Part shown: piece by piece, positions 17,354 to 26,289 of the stretch | Numbering within the stretch: position 1 is the stretch's first letter | How the letters are laid out: each line of letters starts with the position of its first letter | Assembly: GCA_964645785.1 (NCBI GenBank) | Contig: CAZYAV010000006.1 | Span: 1-64,000 of the forward strand | Direction: 5' to 3' | Length of the DNA stretch: 64,000 bases | DNA from: CALWZE01 sp964645785 | GTDB lineage: Bacteria > Bacillota > Clostridia > Oscillospirales > Ruminococcaceae | The notes under the pieces: generated by a model | What the model was told of the DNA's origin: nothing | The model's database searches: none | What the model saw: only the letters and a program-made list of their open reading frames with translations | Made by a program: the position numbers and the translations under genes

Positions 17354-17382
17354 ACACTAACGAACGGAACGTTCGTGTTCAA
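17354..17382 (-). promoter_or_regulatory. Possible second promoter with a palindrome between -35 and -10
   Basis: On the minus strand TTGAAC, exactly 17 bp, then TAGTGT; the whole spacer is the perfect palindrome ACGAACG-N3-CGTTCGT (17360-17376). TetR-type repressors often bind there. The -10 is weak, so this is tentative. Between here and 17788 I see no credible gene. Confidence 0.45.
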
Positions 17383-17788
17383 TTTATGTATGCGCAAATT
17401 ATGGTCGGTGAAAAAAGCGCTTTTCGGATCCCGCAGGCAGTTTGCGGACGGTTCCGTCCGGGACTTCCCCTGCGGGATTTCGGCCGGGTGACCCGCGCAG
17501 CCGTGCGCCTCTCCCTCTGCTGTACGAACGCGGCGGATGGGCGCCGGAACGGGCAAAAGTATTCGAATAATAATGAATCCAAATACACACCGGCAAACAG
17601 AAGCTCCTGCCATGAACCCCCTTGAACCGGTGCATTTGATTTTATCAGCCAATCATAAATGCCGCCGCATCCGCCCGGCCGCCTGTCCGGGCAGCTCTGC
17701 CTGTCCGAAAACCGGGCGCGCCGGCCTCCCGGCAGGTCACGCCCGGTTTGTAAAAGGCAGTCGAACTCCGCCAAAAAGCAGCTGATTT

Positions 17789-17884
17789 TTAAAAAGAAAT
17801 GCTGTCCAACAGCGCTTTCCCTGTTTCGTCTATGACACTTGCTTCGTGCTTGTATTTGGCGATGCCTATCCCGCAGTAGAACAT
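17789..17884 (-). pseudogene. IS110-family transposase, N-terminal remnant
   Basis: Only about 31 of the roughly 400 residues of a normal IS110 transposase remain (MFYCGIGIAKYKHE...ALLDSISF then stop). The expected GID catalytic motif reads GIG. The DNA downstream (17265-17788) holds no continuation in any frame that I can recognise. Confidence 0.7.
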
Positions 17885-18120
17885 GGCGACTTCCCCTCAT
17901 TCTTTACTTCCAGGCAGAGTTCCCTCACGCTTCTTTGCGGGACACAACCTCGTCAGATATGCAGCGCATCTTCGCTATCCGGCTCATTCGTGTCCGCCCG
18001 CAAAGACTTCAGGCGCAGTTCTTTACATGGAAGCCTTTGCTTCAAGGAGGCGATCTGCGCCCTCTGCCTGCCGGCCTTATTATCTCATCTGGCCGATGAA
18101 ACAACAAGTGGGTTTTATGT
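17789..18120 (-). mobile_element. Truncated IS110-family element (left end plus transposase start)
   Basis: Minus-strand ATG 17884-17882 opens MFYCGIGIAKYKHEASVIDE, which matches the start of IS110-family transposases (usually GIDxAKxKH), and stops after 31 codons at 17789. The first catalytic Asp of the DEDD site is Gly here. About 235 bp upstream of the ATG (17885-18120) would be the non-coding end that in the IS110 group encodes the bridge RNA. The element ends about 50 bp before azlC. Confidence 0.7.
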
Positions 18121-18169
18121 GATCCCCCACACTTAAACCGTAATTCTATTATACGAGGAGGCAACCGTC

Positions 18170-18880
18170 TTGCAGACGAAATCGCCCGTGCGTGCGGCGC
18201 TCGCCGCCGCATTTCCGCACACCATCCCGATCATGGCCGGCTTCCTGTTCATGGGCACCGCCTACGGGGTGTATATGAACCTGTCCGGCTTTCCGCCCCT
18301 CTACCCGGTTCTGATGAGCGTCCTCGTCTTTTCCGGCACCGCGCAGTTTGTCGCCGTCAGCCTGCTGCTCGCCCCCTTCGACCCGGCCGGGGCGTTCGTG
18401 CTGATGCTGATGACCGGCGCGCGGCACCTGTTTTACGGGCTCGCCATGCTCGACAAGTACAAGGGCACGGGCTGGAAAAAGCCCTATCTGATTTTCGCCA
18501 TGTGCGACGAGACCTTCACCGTCAACTGCACGGTCGACCCGCCCGCCGGAATCGACCGCGGCTGGTTCATGTTCTTCGTCTCCCTGCTCGATCAGCTTTA
18601 CTGGGTCGCCGGCACGGCGGCCGGCGCGCTGTTCGGCAGCCTTGTGCAGTTCAGCGCCGAGGGGCTGGATTTCGTGATGACCGCGCTCATTCTCGTGCTG
18701 TTCATCGAGCAGCTGCGCAAGGAAAAAAGCTGTCTCAGCGCCGGGGTCGGGGTGGCTGCCTCGGTTCTCTGCCTCGCCCTGTTCGGGGCGGACGGCTTTC
18801 TCGTCCCCGCCATGGCGGGGATTCTCCTGCTGCTGACCCTGCTGCGCGGCACACTCGAAAAACAGGAGGCGGCCTCATGA
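18170..18880 (+). CDS. azlC: AzlC-family branched-chain amino acid exporter subunit
   Basis: The gene starts at a TTG (18170) with GAGGAGG before it. The 236-residue product has about seven hydrophobic helices and the AzlC pattern: [54 protein letters not shown] and [11 protein letters not shown]. With AzlD it forms a two-part exporter of branched-chain amino acids and related compounds (LIV-E family). It overlaps azlD by ATGA. The insertion-element end about 50 bp upstream may have brought or broken its promoter; I see no good native one in between. Confidence 0.92.
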   Translation: MQTKSPVRAALAAAFPHTIPIMAGFLFMGTAYGVYMNLSGFPPLYPVLMSVLVFSGTAQFVAVSLLLAPFDPAGAFVLMLMTGARHLFYGLAMLDKYKGTGWKKPYLIFAMCDETFTVNCTVDPPAGIDRGWFMFFVSLLDQLYWVAGTAAGALFGSLVQFSAEGLDFVMTALILVLFIEQLRKEKSCLSAGVGVAASVLCLALFGADGFLVPAMAGILLLLTLLRGTLEKQEAAS

Positions 18881-19203
18881 CCACGGCTCAGCTGTTCATC
18901 ACCATCGGGATGCTGATCCTCGCCACCTCCCTGACCCGGTTCCTCCCCTTCCTGCTCTTCCCGCCCGGCCGCCCCACCCCGCCGTATGTCCGCTATCTCG
19001 GCAGATCGCTGCCCGCCGCGGCCGTCGGGATGCTTGTGGTCTACTGCCTTCGGGGTGTCAACTTTCTCGGCCCGTCCCACGGCCTGCCCGAGCTGATCGC
19101 CTCGGCCTGCGTCGTCGGGCTGCACCTGTGGAAGCGGAACACGCTGCTGTCCATTGCGGCGGGCACCGCCGTGTACATGCTGCTCGTCCAGCTGGTTTTC
19201 TGA
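18877..19203 (+). CDS. azlD: AzlD-family branched-chain amino acid exporter subunit
   Basis: This 108-residue membrane protein starts at the ATG inside the azlC stop (ATGA). It has four helices and the AzlD motifs [16 protein letters not shown] near the N-terminus and [19 protein letters not shown] in the middle, then a short [15 protein letters not shown] near the end. It is the small partner of AzlC. Confidence 0.92.
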   Translation: MTTAQLFITIGMLILATSLTRFLPFLLFPPGRPTPPYVRYLGRSLPAAAVGMLVVYCLRGVNFLGPSHGLPELIASACVVGLHLWKRNTLLSIAAGTAVYMLLVQLVF

Positions 19204-19208
19204 CCCGC

Positions 19209-19445
19209 TCACCGGCTCTCCACAAACCAGCGCGGGTTCTCATAAAAAAGATACCGCTCTTTTCCGCTTATGCGCACTGTGAACCGCAGCCCAAGGCCGC
19301 CCGCTTTGGTGCTTGCCCGGCGCCGGACGTCCAGCACCCGGTCGATTGAAAACACCCGGTCATCCGCCCAGATGATGTGGGTCGGCACAATGTTGCCGTC
19401 CGTATCGGTCTCCGCCCGCACGCGGACATAGGTTTTGTAATCCAT
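19209..19445 (-). CDS. Conserved small protein encoded next to dinB
   Basis: The 78-residue product (MDYKTYVRVRAETDTDGNIVPTHIIW...) is a compact beta-rich protein ending GKERYLFYENPRWFVE. Proteins of this look are commonly encoded beside Y-family polymerase genes in Firmicutes, and it follows dinB at 61 bp on the same strand with an AAAGGA site before its ATG. Role unknown; co-expression with DNA polymerase IV under SOS control is inferred from position. Confidence 0.8.
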   Translation of the reverse strand: MDYKTYVRVRAETDTDGNIVPTHIIWADDRVFSIDRVLDVRRRASTKAGGLGLRFTVRISGKERYLFYENPRWFVESR

Positions 19446-19505
19446 CTCGTATCCTTTCTGCGGTCTCCGCCCGCTCGCCCCCTGCCCCGCGGGGGGCTTT
19501 TTGCT

Positions 19506-20747
19506 TTATCGGAAATAGCTCTCCGGGTGGATCAGGTGATCCCCCTTGGGGTTTACGGCCGACAGCTGCCGGTCGGTCAGCATCAGACCCCGCTGCACGA
19601 TTTTCGCCCCAAACCGGTCGCGCAGCCCGTCCACGGCGCGCTCCAGCTCCTCCTGCCTCTGCACCCGCTGCATCTCCGGGAAAATCGAAAGCTGCGTGAC
19701 CCTGTCCTCCTCCAGCGCGCATGCCCGCACCCCGAGCGACCGCACCGGGTGCTCCCGGAGATTGTGCCGGGAAAGCAACGCAAACGCGGCGCGGAAAATG
19801 GTCTGCGCGTCCCCGGTCGGGTAGGGCAGGGGCGCCTGCCGCTCATAGGTATACAGCGCCGCGTCCCGCACCTGCAATTGAACCGTGTTGCAGCGGCGTC
19901 CCTGTTCCCGCATACGGGACGCGACGCTCTCGCAAAGCAGATGCAGCGTAATTTTCGCGTCCTGCTCCGTGACGATGTCGCGCGGCGCGGTTGTGCTGTT
20001 TCCGATGGATTTGACCGGCGGGTCGGTCTGATACTGCCGCACGGGCGCGTAGTCCTGCCCGTTCGCCCACCGCCACAGCATCACGCCGTTTTTCCCCAAC
20101 AGCCCGCGCAGCGCCTCCGGATCCGTGTCTGCCAGCTGCCCAAGCGTATGCACCCCAAAACGCGCCAGCTTCCGGGTCGTGGCCTGTCCGATATAAATCA
20201 TCTCGTTCGCCGCCAGCGGCCACACGATTTCCCGGTAATTTTCCCGCGAGATCACCGTCGTTGCGTCCGGCTTTTTATAATCCGAACCGAGCTTCGCGAA
20301 CACCTTATTGAAGGACACCCCGACCGACGCGGTAATTCCCAGCTCCTCCCGGATGCGCCCGCGAATCTCGTCCGCAATTCGCTTTCCGTCCTCGAACCGC
20401 TCGACCCTGCCGCTCAGATCCACCCAGCACTCGTCCGGGCCAAAGCTTTCCACCCGGTCGGAGTAATCGGTATAAATTTCGCGCGCAAGCCTCGAATGCT
20501 TCTGATACAGCGCATGGTGCGGCTTGACGATAATCAGTTCGGGGCATTTTTCTCTTGCCTGCCAGATTGCCTCGCCGGTTTTGATGTTGTACTGCTTTGC
20601 CACCCCGTTTTTGGCCAGAATGATGCCGTGGCGCAGCTCCGGGTCGCCCGCAACCGCAACCGGGAACGGCCGCAGCTCCGGGTGATAAAAGCACTCGACC
20701 GCGGCATAAAATCCGTTCAGGTCGCAGTGCAGAATCGTCCTGTCCAT
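19506..20747 (-). CDS. dinB: DNA polymerase IV (Y-family translesion polymerase)
   Basis: The 413-residue protein starts MDRTILHCDLNGFYAAVECF, with catalytic D9 and the steric-gate region at 12-14, and has the second catalytic pair in GPDECWVDLSG (D105, E106). The thumb helix-hairpin-helix (EMIYIGQATTRKLARFGVHTLGQLA) and the C-terminal little-finger domain are present; there is no beta-clamp peptide that I can define with certainty at the C-terminus. It copies past damaged bases. A LexA box overlaps the promoter region, so it is SOS induced. Confidence 0.95.
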   Translation of the reverse strand: MDRTILHCDLNGFYAAVECFYHPELRPFPVAVAGDPELRHGIILAKNGVAKQYNIKTGEAIWQAREKCPELIIVKPHHALYQKHSRLAREIYTDYSDRVESFGPDECWVDLSGRVERFEDGKRIADEIRGRIREELGITASVGVSFNKVFAKLGSDYKKPDATTVISRENYREIVWPLAANEMIYIGQATTRKLARFGVHTLGQLADTDPEALRGLLGKNGVMLWRWANGQDYAPVRQYQTDPPVKSIGNSTTAPRDIVTEQDAKITLHLLCESVASRMREQGRRCNTVQLQVRDAALYTYERQAPLPYPTGDAQTIFRAAFALLSRHNLREHPVRSLGVRACALEEDRVTQLSIFPEMQRVQRQEELERAVDGLRDRFGAKIVQRGLMLTDRQLSAVNPKGDHLIHPESYFR

Positions 20748-20789
20748 TTGGCTCCCCTCTTCCGCGTCCGGGTCGGGCTCGGGATTTTA

Positions 20790-20838
20790 GAACGTTTGTT
20801 CTTTTCTCTATTGTACACGCCCGCTTTTCAAATGTCCA
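20790..20838 (-). promoter_or_regulatory. dinB promoter with LexA (SOS) box
   Basis: On the minus strand TGGACA (20838-20833), 17-bp spacer, TACAAT (20815-20810), followed by GAACGTTTGTTC (20801-20790), which fits the Gram-positive LexA box GAAC-N4-GTTC. Binding would block transcription at or just after the start site. Confidence 0.85.
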
Positions 20839-20931
20839 TATGGAATATCTGGAAAATCCTCCTGTTTGTTCGCCGGACGGCGCTCGTCCCGCCGCCGCCC
20901 GAAATTTCGCAAAAGCTTCCCGCCCGGGGTG

Positions 20932-20961
20932 TTGACAAACGGCCGCCGCCTTTGCTATAAT
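20932..20961 (+). promoter_or_regulatory. tRNA-Leu promoter
   Basis: TTGACA (20932-20937), 18-bp spacer, TATAAT (20956-20961), 25 bp before the tRNA. Confidence 0.85.
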
Positions 20962-20985
20962 ATATCACGCAAACAGGCTATCCAT

Positions 20986-21070
20986 GCGAGTGTGCTGGAA
21001 TCGGCAGACAGGCACGTTTGAGGGGCGTGTGTCTTATGGCGTACGAGTTCAAGTCTCGTCACTCGCACCA
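20986..21070 (+). tRNA. tRNA-Leu (GAG)
   Basis: Starts GCGAGTG, pairs with CACTCGC, anticodon stem-loop CACGT-TTGAGGG-GCGTG (anticodon GAG), long variable arm (TGTCTTATGGCG), T-loop GTTCAAGTC, discriminator A and encoded CCA. Confidence 0.95.
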
Positions 21071-21107
21071 TGTCGGAGCAAAGTATGCTTTGCTCCGACA
21101 TTTTTTT
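21071..21107 (+). terminator. tRNA-Leu terminator, member of the GGAGCAAAGC hairpin family
   Basis: TGTCGGAGCAAAG-TATG-CTTTGCTCCGACA followed by T7. The GGAGCAAAG/CTTTGCTCC core recurs at 21950, 22217, 47040 and 54072. Confidence 0.92.
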
Positions 21108-21368
21108 GCAAAAATGCCATCCACTCCGCTCCCTTGCTCCTCCTCTCCGCAAAAAGTCACGCTCGGCTCCGGCTGCTCGCTGCCAGCTTTTTGCGGCGCC
21201 AAGCGGGCGGGTTTTTCCGTAGGGGGAACGCTTTCCCTTCCCGGTGGAGGTTTGCGCCGCATTTGCTCTGTGTTTCCCACATCTGTATTGTCAACTTGAA
21301 TCAAAACAAATTGACCGGCCATCAGATAGTTGGTCTGTCAATTTTTTATATTGGGCAGGGGTGATTTT

Positions 21369-21911
21369 GTGAAAGGGTTCCAACGAAGCAATCCGCTCTT
21401 CTCTCTTTGCGGATTAAACTGCGGGCTGTGCCCCATGCGGTTGGGCAATTACTGCGGCGGCTGCGGGAACGGGAACCAATCCTGCAAAATCGCACGGTGC
21501 AGCCTGGAGCACGGGGGAATCGAATACTGCTATGCGTGCGGGCAATACCCGTGTGAAACGTATCAGCACATAGATGATTACGACTCGTTCATCACGCACA
21601 GGCGCCGAAAGGCGGATTTTGAACGGGCGCAAAGCATCGGAATCGAGCAGTATACTGCTGAGCAACGCGAAAAAATGCGGATCCTTTCCTACCTGCTTTC
21701 TCACTTTAACGACGGGCGCAGAAAAAACTTCTTTTGCGTAGCGGTCAATTTACTAGAGCTTTCAGAGCTAAGAGCGGCGGAAAAGCAGATACGCGCCCAT
21801 GACGAATTGCCCTCCCTGCCGCTGAAGGAACAGTGTTTGTATGTGGTCGAAATACTCCAAGGCCTTGCCGCCAAAAGAAATATAGAACTGAAGCTCATGA
21901 AGAAAAAATAA
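21369..21911 (+). CDS. DUF3795-type cysteine-rich protein
   Basis: I choose the GTG at 21369 as start since GCAGGGG precedes it; the product is 180 residues. The N-terminal third is a metal-binding cysteine cluster (LCGLNCGLCPMR ... YCGGCGNGNQSCKIARCSLEHG ... EYCYACGQYPCE), the pattern of DUF3795 proteins, which are widespread in anaerobes and of unknown function. The rest is charged and helical. It stands alone, between the tRNA-Leu terminator and another hairpin of the same family. Confidence 0.8.
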   Translation: MKGFQRSNPLFSLCGLNCGLCPMRLGNYCGGCGNGNQSCKIARCSLEHGGIEYCYACGQYPCETYQHIDDYDSFITHRRRKADFERAQSIGIEQYTAEQREKMRILSYLLSHFNDGRRKNFFCVAVNLLELSELRAAEKQIRAHDELPSLPLKEQCLYVVEILQGLAAKRNIELKLMKKK

Positions 21912-21949
21912 TATACTCCGCGCTGTCCATCCTGTTTCTCTATTCCGCG

Positions 21950-21983
21950 CCGGAGCAAAGCCCGCTTTGCTCCGGCATTTTTG
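21950..21983 (+). terminator. Terminator after the DUF3795 gene (GGAGCAAAGC family)
   Basis: GCCGGAGCAAAGC-CC-GCTTTGCTCCGGC followed by ATTTTT, 40 bp after the stop codon. Confidence 0.88.
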
Positions 21984-22137
21984 CAAAATACCATCTCCCG
22001 TCGTCCGTCTCGAACTTTGTATCGTTCGCGACGGCTTTTCTTTGAAACGCCATCGGCTCCCTTGTGTCGCCACGCCTTCTCTGCACAGAAAAGTCACACT
22101 GCGCCTGCGCCGCCCGCTTGTAAACGCGCGCCTGACG

Positions 22138-22246
22138 CTCCGGCTCGCTGCCAGCTTTTTGCGGTTAAAGGCTCGCAGCTTTTGCCCTATGATTGTTTTT
22201 CCAGTTCTTTCGTTCCAGTGCAAAGCCCGCTTTGCTCCGGCTTTTT
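22138..22246 (+). repeat. 110-bp dispersed repeat, copy 1
   Basis: Begins CTCCGGCTCGCTGCCAGC, continues through CGGTTAAAGGCTCGCAGC and CTATGATTGTTTT and ends in a GCAAAGC/GCTTTGC hairpin with T5. A near-identical copy is at 46963-47073. A fragment of the start (GCTCGCTGCCAGCTTTTTGC) also occurs at 21174-21193. Confidence 0.85.
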
Positions 22247-23138
22247 ATGCAAAGTCGCCTCCCCTGCCTGCCTCCCAACAATCCCCTCTGCGTCGTTTTG
22301 TCTCTCGGCAGCGCGCCCAAAGCCCTTCCCTTTTGCACGGAACCGCTTCTCCCCCCCTACCCTACGCAATAAAAAGGCGGGGTGAAACCCCGCAAAACGC
22401 CTCTCCCTTTTCCGTATAGGCTCCTTTGCCGGTTTCCCTGTCCCGGCGATACGGGAATGCTGTGACAGCAAGCAGGGGCAACGGCGTTCTCCGGGCGGCT
22501 AAAAGTGCAACGCAAAACCGAATAAGCATAAAGAAAGCAGCGGAGGCCAAGGCAAAAACTTTGTCCTCCGCTATTCGTTTTGATATCAGGACCCCACCAT
22601 CACAGCAAAGCCGCCAAAGAGAGATTCGTTTACTACCCAAGCCGCCGCCAAAGCAGACGCTGCGGCTCAGCAAAATGCGCCGCTGCGTCTTCCCGCAAAA
22701 GTTGGCGGCGCGTCGCGGTATGCGCGCCCGTCTTTGCGCGCTTCAATCGCCGCATGGAAGTGAACGCACCGGCAAGCCCGACACTCCACCCCAAAACGCG
22801 CCAAAAGAAAACAGGCAGGATGCAGCGCAGCATGGCATCCGCCCGGCCAGGCCGCAAGCCCCGCAGCCACCCGACGTTTGCGCGCATTACATCCTCCTGT
22901 AAAAAAAGCAAACGAAGAAAGAAGAATTAGAAGAATTAAAAGTATTCCGTTGAAACCGATAACCATCCGCTTCGCTGCGGCAACGGCCGTGTGGGGGCAG
23001 CTGCACGCCACAAGGCGCGTATACGGGCGGCCTGCGTCAAGGCCGGGCACACGCCCTCAAAATTCAAATCTCCCGGTCTGCGGCCGCCTGCCTGCGCAGT
23101 GCGGGAAAGCGGGGCGGCCGCCTGCGTCAGGCCGCCGG
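22247..23138. other. Gene-free region
   Basis: I see no gene with a ribosome site or recognisable product. There is a small GGCGGGGTGAAACCCCGC hairpin near 22377 and GC-rich inverted repeats near 23080-23140 that may end the regulator transcript from the other side. Confidence 0.5.
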
Positions 23139-24866
23139 TCAAATGCCGCTTTGCTGTGCAGCCGCCTCCCGGCGAGCGTTCGTCTGCGAGCCCTCCTTTT
23201 CCCGCTGCTTCATCAGCGCCGCGTAGCGCAGCATCTGTTTGCGGGAGGTAACGCCCAGCTTATTGTAAATGTTTTTGTTGTGGAATTTCAGCGTGTTTTC
23301 GGTGATTCCAAGCGCGGCGATAATCTCTTTCGCGCTTTTCCCGTCCAGATACAGCGCAAAGATTTTCGCCTCCGCCGGGGTGAGCCTGTGAATCCCCTCC
23401 GAAAAAAAGCGGAACTCATCCGGATCCACTTCCTGTGTGCGGGCATAGGCCAGGCGGGAAATCTCCCGCTGTGCCGATTGATATTCGCGGCTTACCTGCC
23501 GCAGCTCGTTTTGCAGGTGATCCAGCCTGCCGCTCGCCTCCTGCTTTTCCCGGTGCAGCGCGGTCAAAGCCGCCTCGTGTTCCTGATCCTGCTGCGCGAG
23601 AAACGCAAACAAATCCCCGATCTCCAAAACGCGGGAACCCACCTGCTCTGCCCCGCCGCCGTCCTTGATCCGCTCTAAATCCTTTACGATCGGGGTAATG
23701 TATCTCTTGCTGCCCCAGAATGCCGCGGCGAAAATGAACGCCGCCACAATAAGCAGAACCGCCGCGGTCTTATGCTGCGCGGCCTTTACGGGCGCGCGGT
23801 AATCCCCGGCGGGGATCATCACCGCGACAACATGCTCCGTCCTCCCCAGCGCCACGAGCTGCATTTTGCCGATATACTCGGCCTCCCCGTCCTCGCCGTA
23901 AAAGGTGGCCACTTCCCCCTTTTCGTCCACCGTAAAGGGGATGTGCGCGGAAGAAAAATAGCCGGATTGGTTCCCGGAAGCCTGCCCGGTAAGCCCTGCT
24001 TTCTCGCGATCCAAAAGGGCGCAGACGAGGTTGAGCTGCTCTGCCTGCGGCGTCTGGTTCAAAAGCTTAAAGTACAGGCTGCTGATTTCAAAGCCGCACA
24101 CGCCGATGACCTGCCCCCCAAGGTCAAGCACCGGCACGCAGAGCAGGCGCACCGTTTCCCAGCTGTCGGGCAGCGGGTAGACCCGCGTGAGGAGATAGGC
24201 CTCGGCGGGGTTCCCGCCTTCCTCCCGCATCATCGCCTCCGCCTCCGGGAAAAGCCCCTCCTGCGTCTCCAGCTGCCAGGTGCTGTAGAGGTTGATGCCG
24301 TTTGCCCGCGCAACCGAGGCAAAGCCCCGGAACAGGCAGACATCATTCTGAACCGTATTTTCGGCGTAGAGGTTGGCGAACTTCAAATAGATTCCCTGAT
24401 AGCTTTTTTGGGGCAGGGCATCGTTGACCGTGGTGTTCAAAAAGCAGAACGCCCCGCTGCAGGGCACGCGCAGCATGCTGCTGTAGACGGCGTCAAACAG
24501 CCTGTTTTGAACGGCCGTTAAGGCATCCGGGTCGTTGCGCAGCCCGACAAAGGAGATTCCGACATCGGAAAGCTCCTCCCGGAGCGCTGCCGTCAGCTGC
24601 CGGGACAGTTCCGCCGCGTAAGCCGCCTGATTGTCGCACTGCCGCTTAATCGAATCGGCGGCGCTTTCCAGCTGGCGCGCCAAAGCCCGCTGCGTCTCGG
24701 CGCTGACGGGGTCGATGAGGCCGGAGAGCAACAGCAGCATCACGAGAAAAAGCGCAAGGAAAAGCATGATGGCCGACAGGTAACCGACCAGACGGCGGCG
24801 CATGGAAACACCCTGCGCCGCCGCTGTTTTCAGTGCGGCGGGTATCTCTTGCAGGCGCAGCCTCAT
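23139..24866 (-). CDS. Membrane-anchored LuxR-type regulator with extracellular sensor domain
   Basis: Starting at the ATG after GAAGGAGGAGCGTG, the protein has 575 residues: TM1 at about 27-50, an extracytoplasmic domain (51-365) with a Cache/PAS-like feel (VPVLDLGGQVIGVCGFEISS), TM2 at 366-384, a coiled coil (420-475) and a C-terminal LuxR/GerE helix-turn-helix at 491-552 (RLTPAEAKIFALYLDGKSAKEIIAALGITENTLKFHNKNIYNKLGV). There is no kinase or receiver domain, so it would sense outside the cell and bind DNA directly from the membrane. It follows the solute-binding gene by 22 bp. Confidence 0.85.
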   Translation of the reverse strand: MRLRLQEIPAALKTAAAQGVSMRRRLVGYLSAIMLFLALFLVMLLLLSGLIDPVSAETQRALARQLESAADSIKRQCDNQAAYAAELSRQLTAALREELSDVGISFVGLRNDPDALTAVQNRLFDAVYSSMLRVPCSGAFCFLNTTVNDALPQKSYQGIYLKFANLYAENTVQNDVCLFRGFASVARANGINLYSTWQLETQEGLFPEAEAMMREEGGNPAEAYLLTRVYPLPDSWETVRLLCVPVLDLGGQVIGVCGFEISSLYFKLLNQTPQAEQLNLVCALLDREKAGLTGQASGNQSGYFSSAHIPFTVDEKGEVATFYGEDGEAEYIGKMQLVALGRTEHVVAVMIPAGDYRAPVKAAQHKTAAVLLIVAAFIFAAAFWGSKRYITPIVKDLERIKDGGGAEQVGSRVLEIGDLFAFLAQQDQEHEAALTALHREKQEASGRLDHLQNELRQVSREYQSAQREISRLAYARTQEVDPDEFRFFSEGIHRLTPAEAKIFALYLDGKSAKEIIAALGITENTLKFHNKNIYNKLGVTSRKQMLRYAALMKQREKEGSQTNARREAAAQQSGI

Positions 24867-24888
24867 CACGCTCCTCCTTCTTTGCCTC

Positions 24889-26244
24889 TTACCCCGCTGC
24901 TGTGGCATCCCGAATCTGCGCAAGCGAGGCTGCAAGCAGCTCTTCCATCACGGCCTGTGGTTCTTCCCCGTTCTCCACCCGGCGGACATAGTCCATGTGC
25001 GCGCCGGCCAGAACGTCCTTGACAATCTCCTCAAAGTGTTCCTGCGTCCCGCCTGCCCCGTCATACAGCGGCAGCGTGCAGAACGTATAGACGCCGTACA
25101 TTCGCTCCACCGTGTCGTACAGCAGCCGGTATTTCGGGTTTTCCACCCGGCTCCTCTCCGAGGGCAGGGCGTCAAAAGCCTCCTTGGTGACCGGGAGATA
25201 TCCAGAAGCCAGCACAAAATCGAGGTTGTGCTGCCGTTCGGTGATCCATCCCGCAAAGACGGCGGCCGCCTCGTTTTTGCGCTCGTCCCCGCTTTTTACC
25301 GCAAACAGGCCGGCGCCCCGCTGCAGCACCACCGGGGCGGCGCCGGCAAAGGTGGGATAGGGATATACCGCCGTTTCAATCGCCTCGGTTGTGTTGTCGG
25401 TGTAGGTCACATAGTCCCGCAGATACAGAATCCCCGCCGTGGAGCCGATGTTGCTGATGACCTCGGCGGTTTTCCAGCGGTCGGAGGCATAGCCGCCCCC
25501 TGTGCAAAGCCCCCCGTGAATGGCGGCCTGCGCCATCGGCAGATAGACCTGCTCAAATTCCCCGCTTTGGCAGTCCGGTCTGCCGTTTTGGATAAACTGC
25601 CCGCCCAGACCCGCGATGTTGACCAAAAAGTAGTGGTAAAAATCGTTGATCTGGAACATATCCAGCCCGCCCGACCAATCGTAATACCGGCTGCAAAGCG
25701 CAAAGAGCGATTCAAAATGAAGCAGCTCCTCCTCCGACGCCCCCGTATCCGCCGCAAAGCGGTCGAAGAGTGTCCGGTTCAAAAATAGCAGCTCGGTGGA
25801 TTTGGCGATGGGCAGCGCAAGCAGCCGCCCGCCGACGGTTCCCTCGCTCAAAAACGCGTCCACATAGGCGACGCGCTCCGCCTCGCAGAGGTAGTCGTTC
25901 CAATCCAGCAGCCGGTCAAGACCGATTTCCTCCGCCACGCGCGGATAGGCGGTAAACAGATCCGGCATGGGCGCCGCGCCCGGTTCCCCATGGGCGGAGG
26001 CCGCCAGCGCCTCGTCGATTTCGGAGGAGTTGGTGACCGAGACGACCGAGACGAAAACCCCGGCCTCCTTTCCCCTTGTCGCGTTGAATTCGTCAATCAG
26101 CTCGTTGAGCGGCGACTCGGTCTGGCTGCCGTAAACGTGCCAGATTGTCAGCGTAACCGGCTCGTCGGCCTCTCCCTGGGCGCAGCCCGCCATACTGCCT
26201 GCCAGCAGAAAAGCGGCAAGAATTACACACAAAGCCTTTTTCAT
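24889..26244 (-). CDS. Orphan ABC-type extracellular solute-binding lipoprotein
   Basis: The start at 26244 has GGAGG. The 451-residue product has a lipoprotein signal (LLAGSMAGC, Cys at about residue 20), then VTLTIWHVYGSQTESPLNELIDEFNATRGKEAGV, the usual opening of family-1 (sugar-type) substrate-binding proteins, and typical later motifs such as GSTAGILYLRDYV and ITERQHNLDFVLASGYLPVTKEA. No permease or ATPase gene is nearby. Being 22 bp from a membrane-bound LuxR regulator, it may serve as that sensor's ligand receptor rather than as a transporter part (inference). Confidence 0.88.
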   Translation of the reverse strand: MKKALCVILAAFLLAGSMAGCAQGEADEPVTLTIWHVYGSQTESPLNELIDEFNATRGKEAGVFVSVVSVTNSSEIDEALAASAHGEPGAAPMPDLFTAYPRVAEEIGLDRLLDWNDYLCEAERVAYVDAFLSEGTVGGRLLALPIAKSTELLFLNRTLFDRFAADTGASEEELLHFESLFALCSRYYDWSGGLDMFQINDFYHYFLVNIAGLGGQFIQNGRPDCQSGEFEQVYLPMAQAAIHGGLCTGGGYASDRWKTAEVISNIGSTAGILYLRDYVTYTDNTTEAIETAVYPYPTFAGAAPVVLQRGAGLFAVKSGDERKNEAAAVFAGWITERQHNLDFVLASGYLPVTKEAFDALPSERSRVENPKYRLLYDTVERMYGVYTFCTLPLYDGAGGTQEHFEEIVKDVLAGAHMDYVRRVENGEEPQAVMEELLAASLAQIRDATAAG

Positions 26245-26289
26245 TTGGGGTTCCTCCCTGCATCGAACGGCCAAACGGAGCGGCCGGTT

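Noticed and set aside
17379..17780. Minus-strand frame containing GGIYDWLIKSNAPVQGG, which faintly recalls the C-terminal end of TetR regulators
   Set aside because: Too short and without a DNA-binding start; the likeness is not good enough to call a relic gene.
18147..18152. TATTAT just before azlC as a -10 box
   Set aside because: It lies only a few bases from the ribosome site, so a transcript from it would lack that site.
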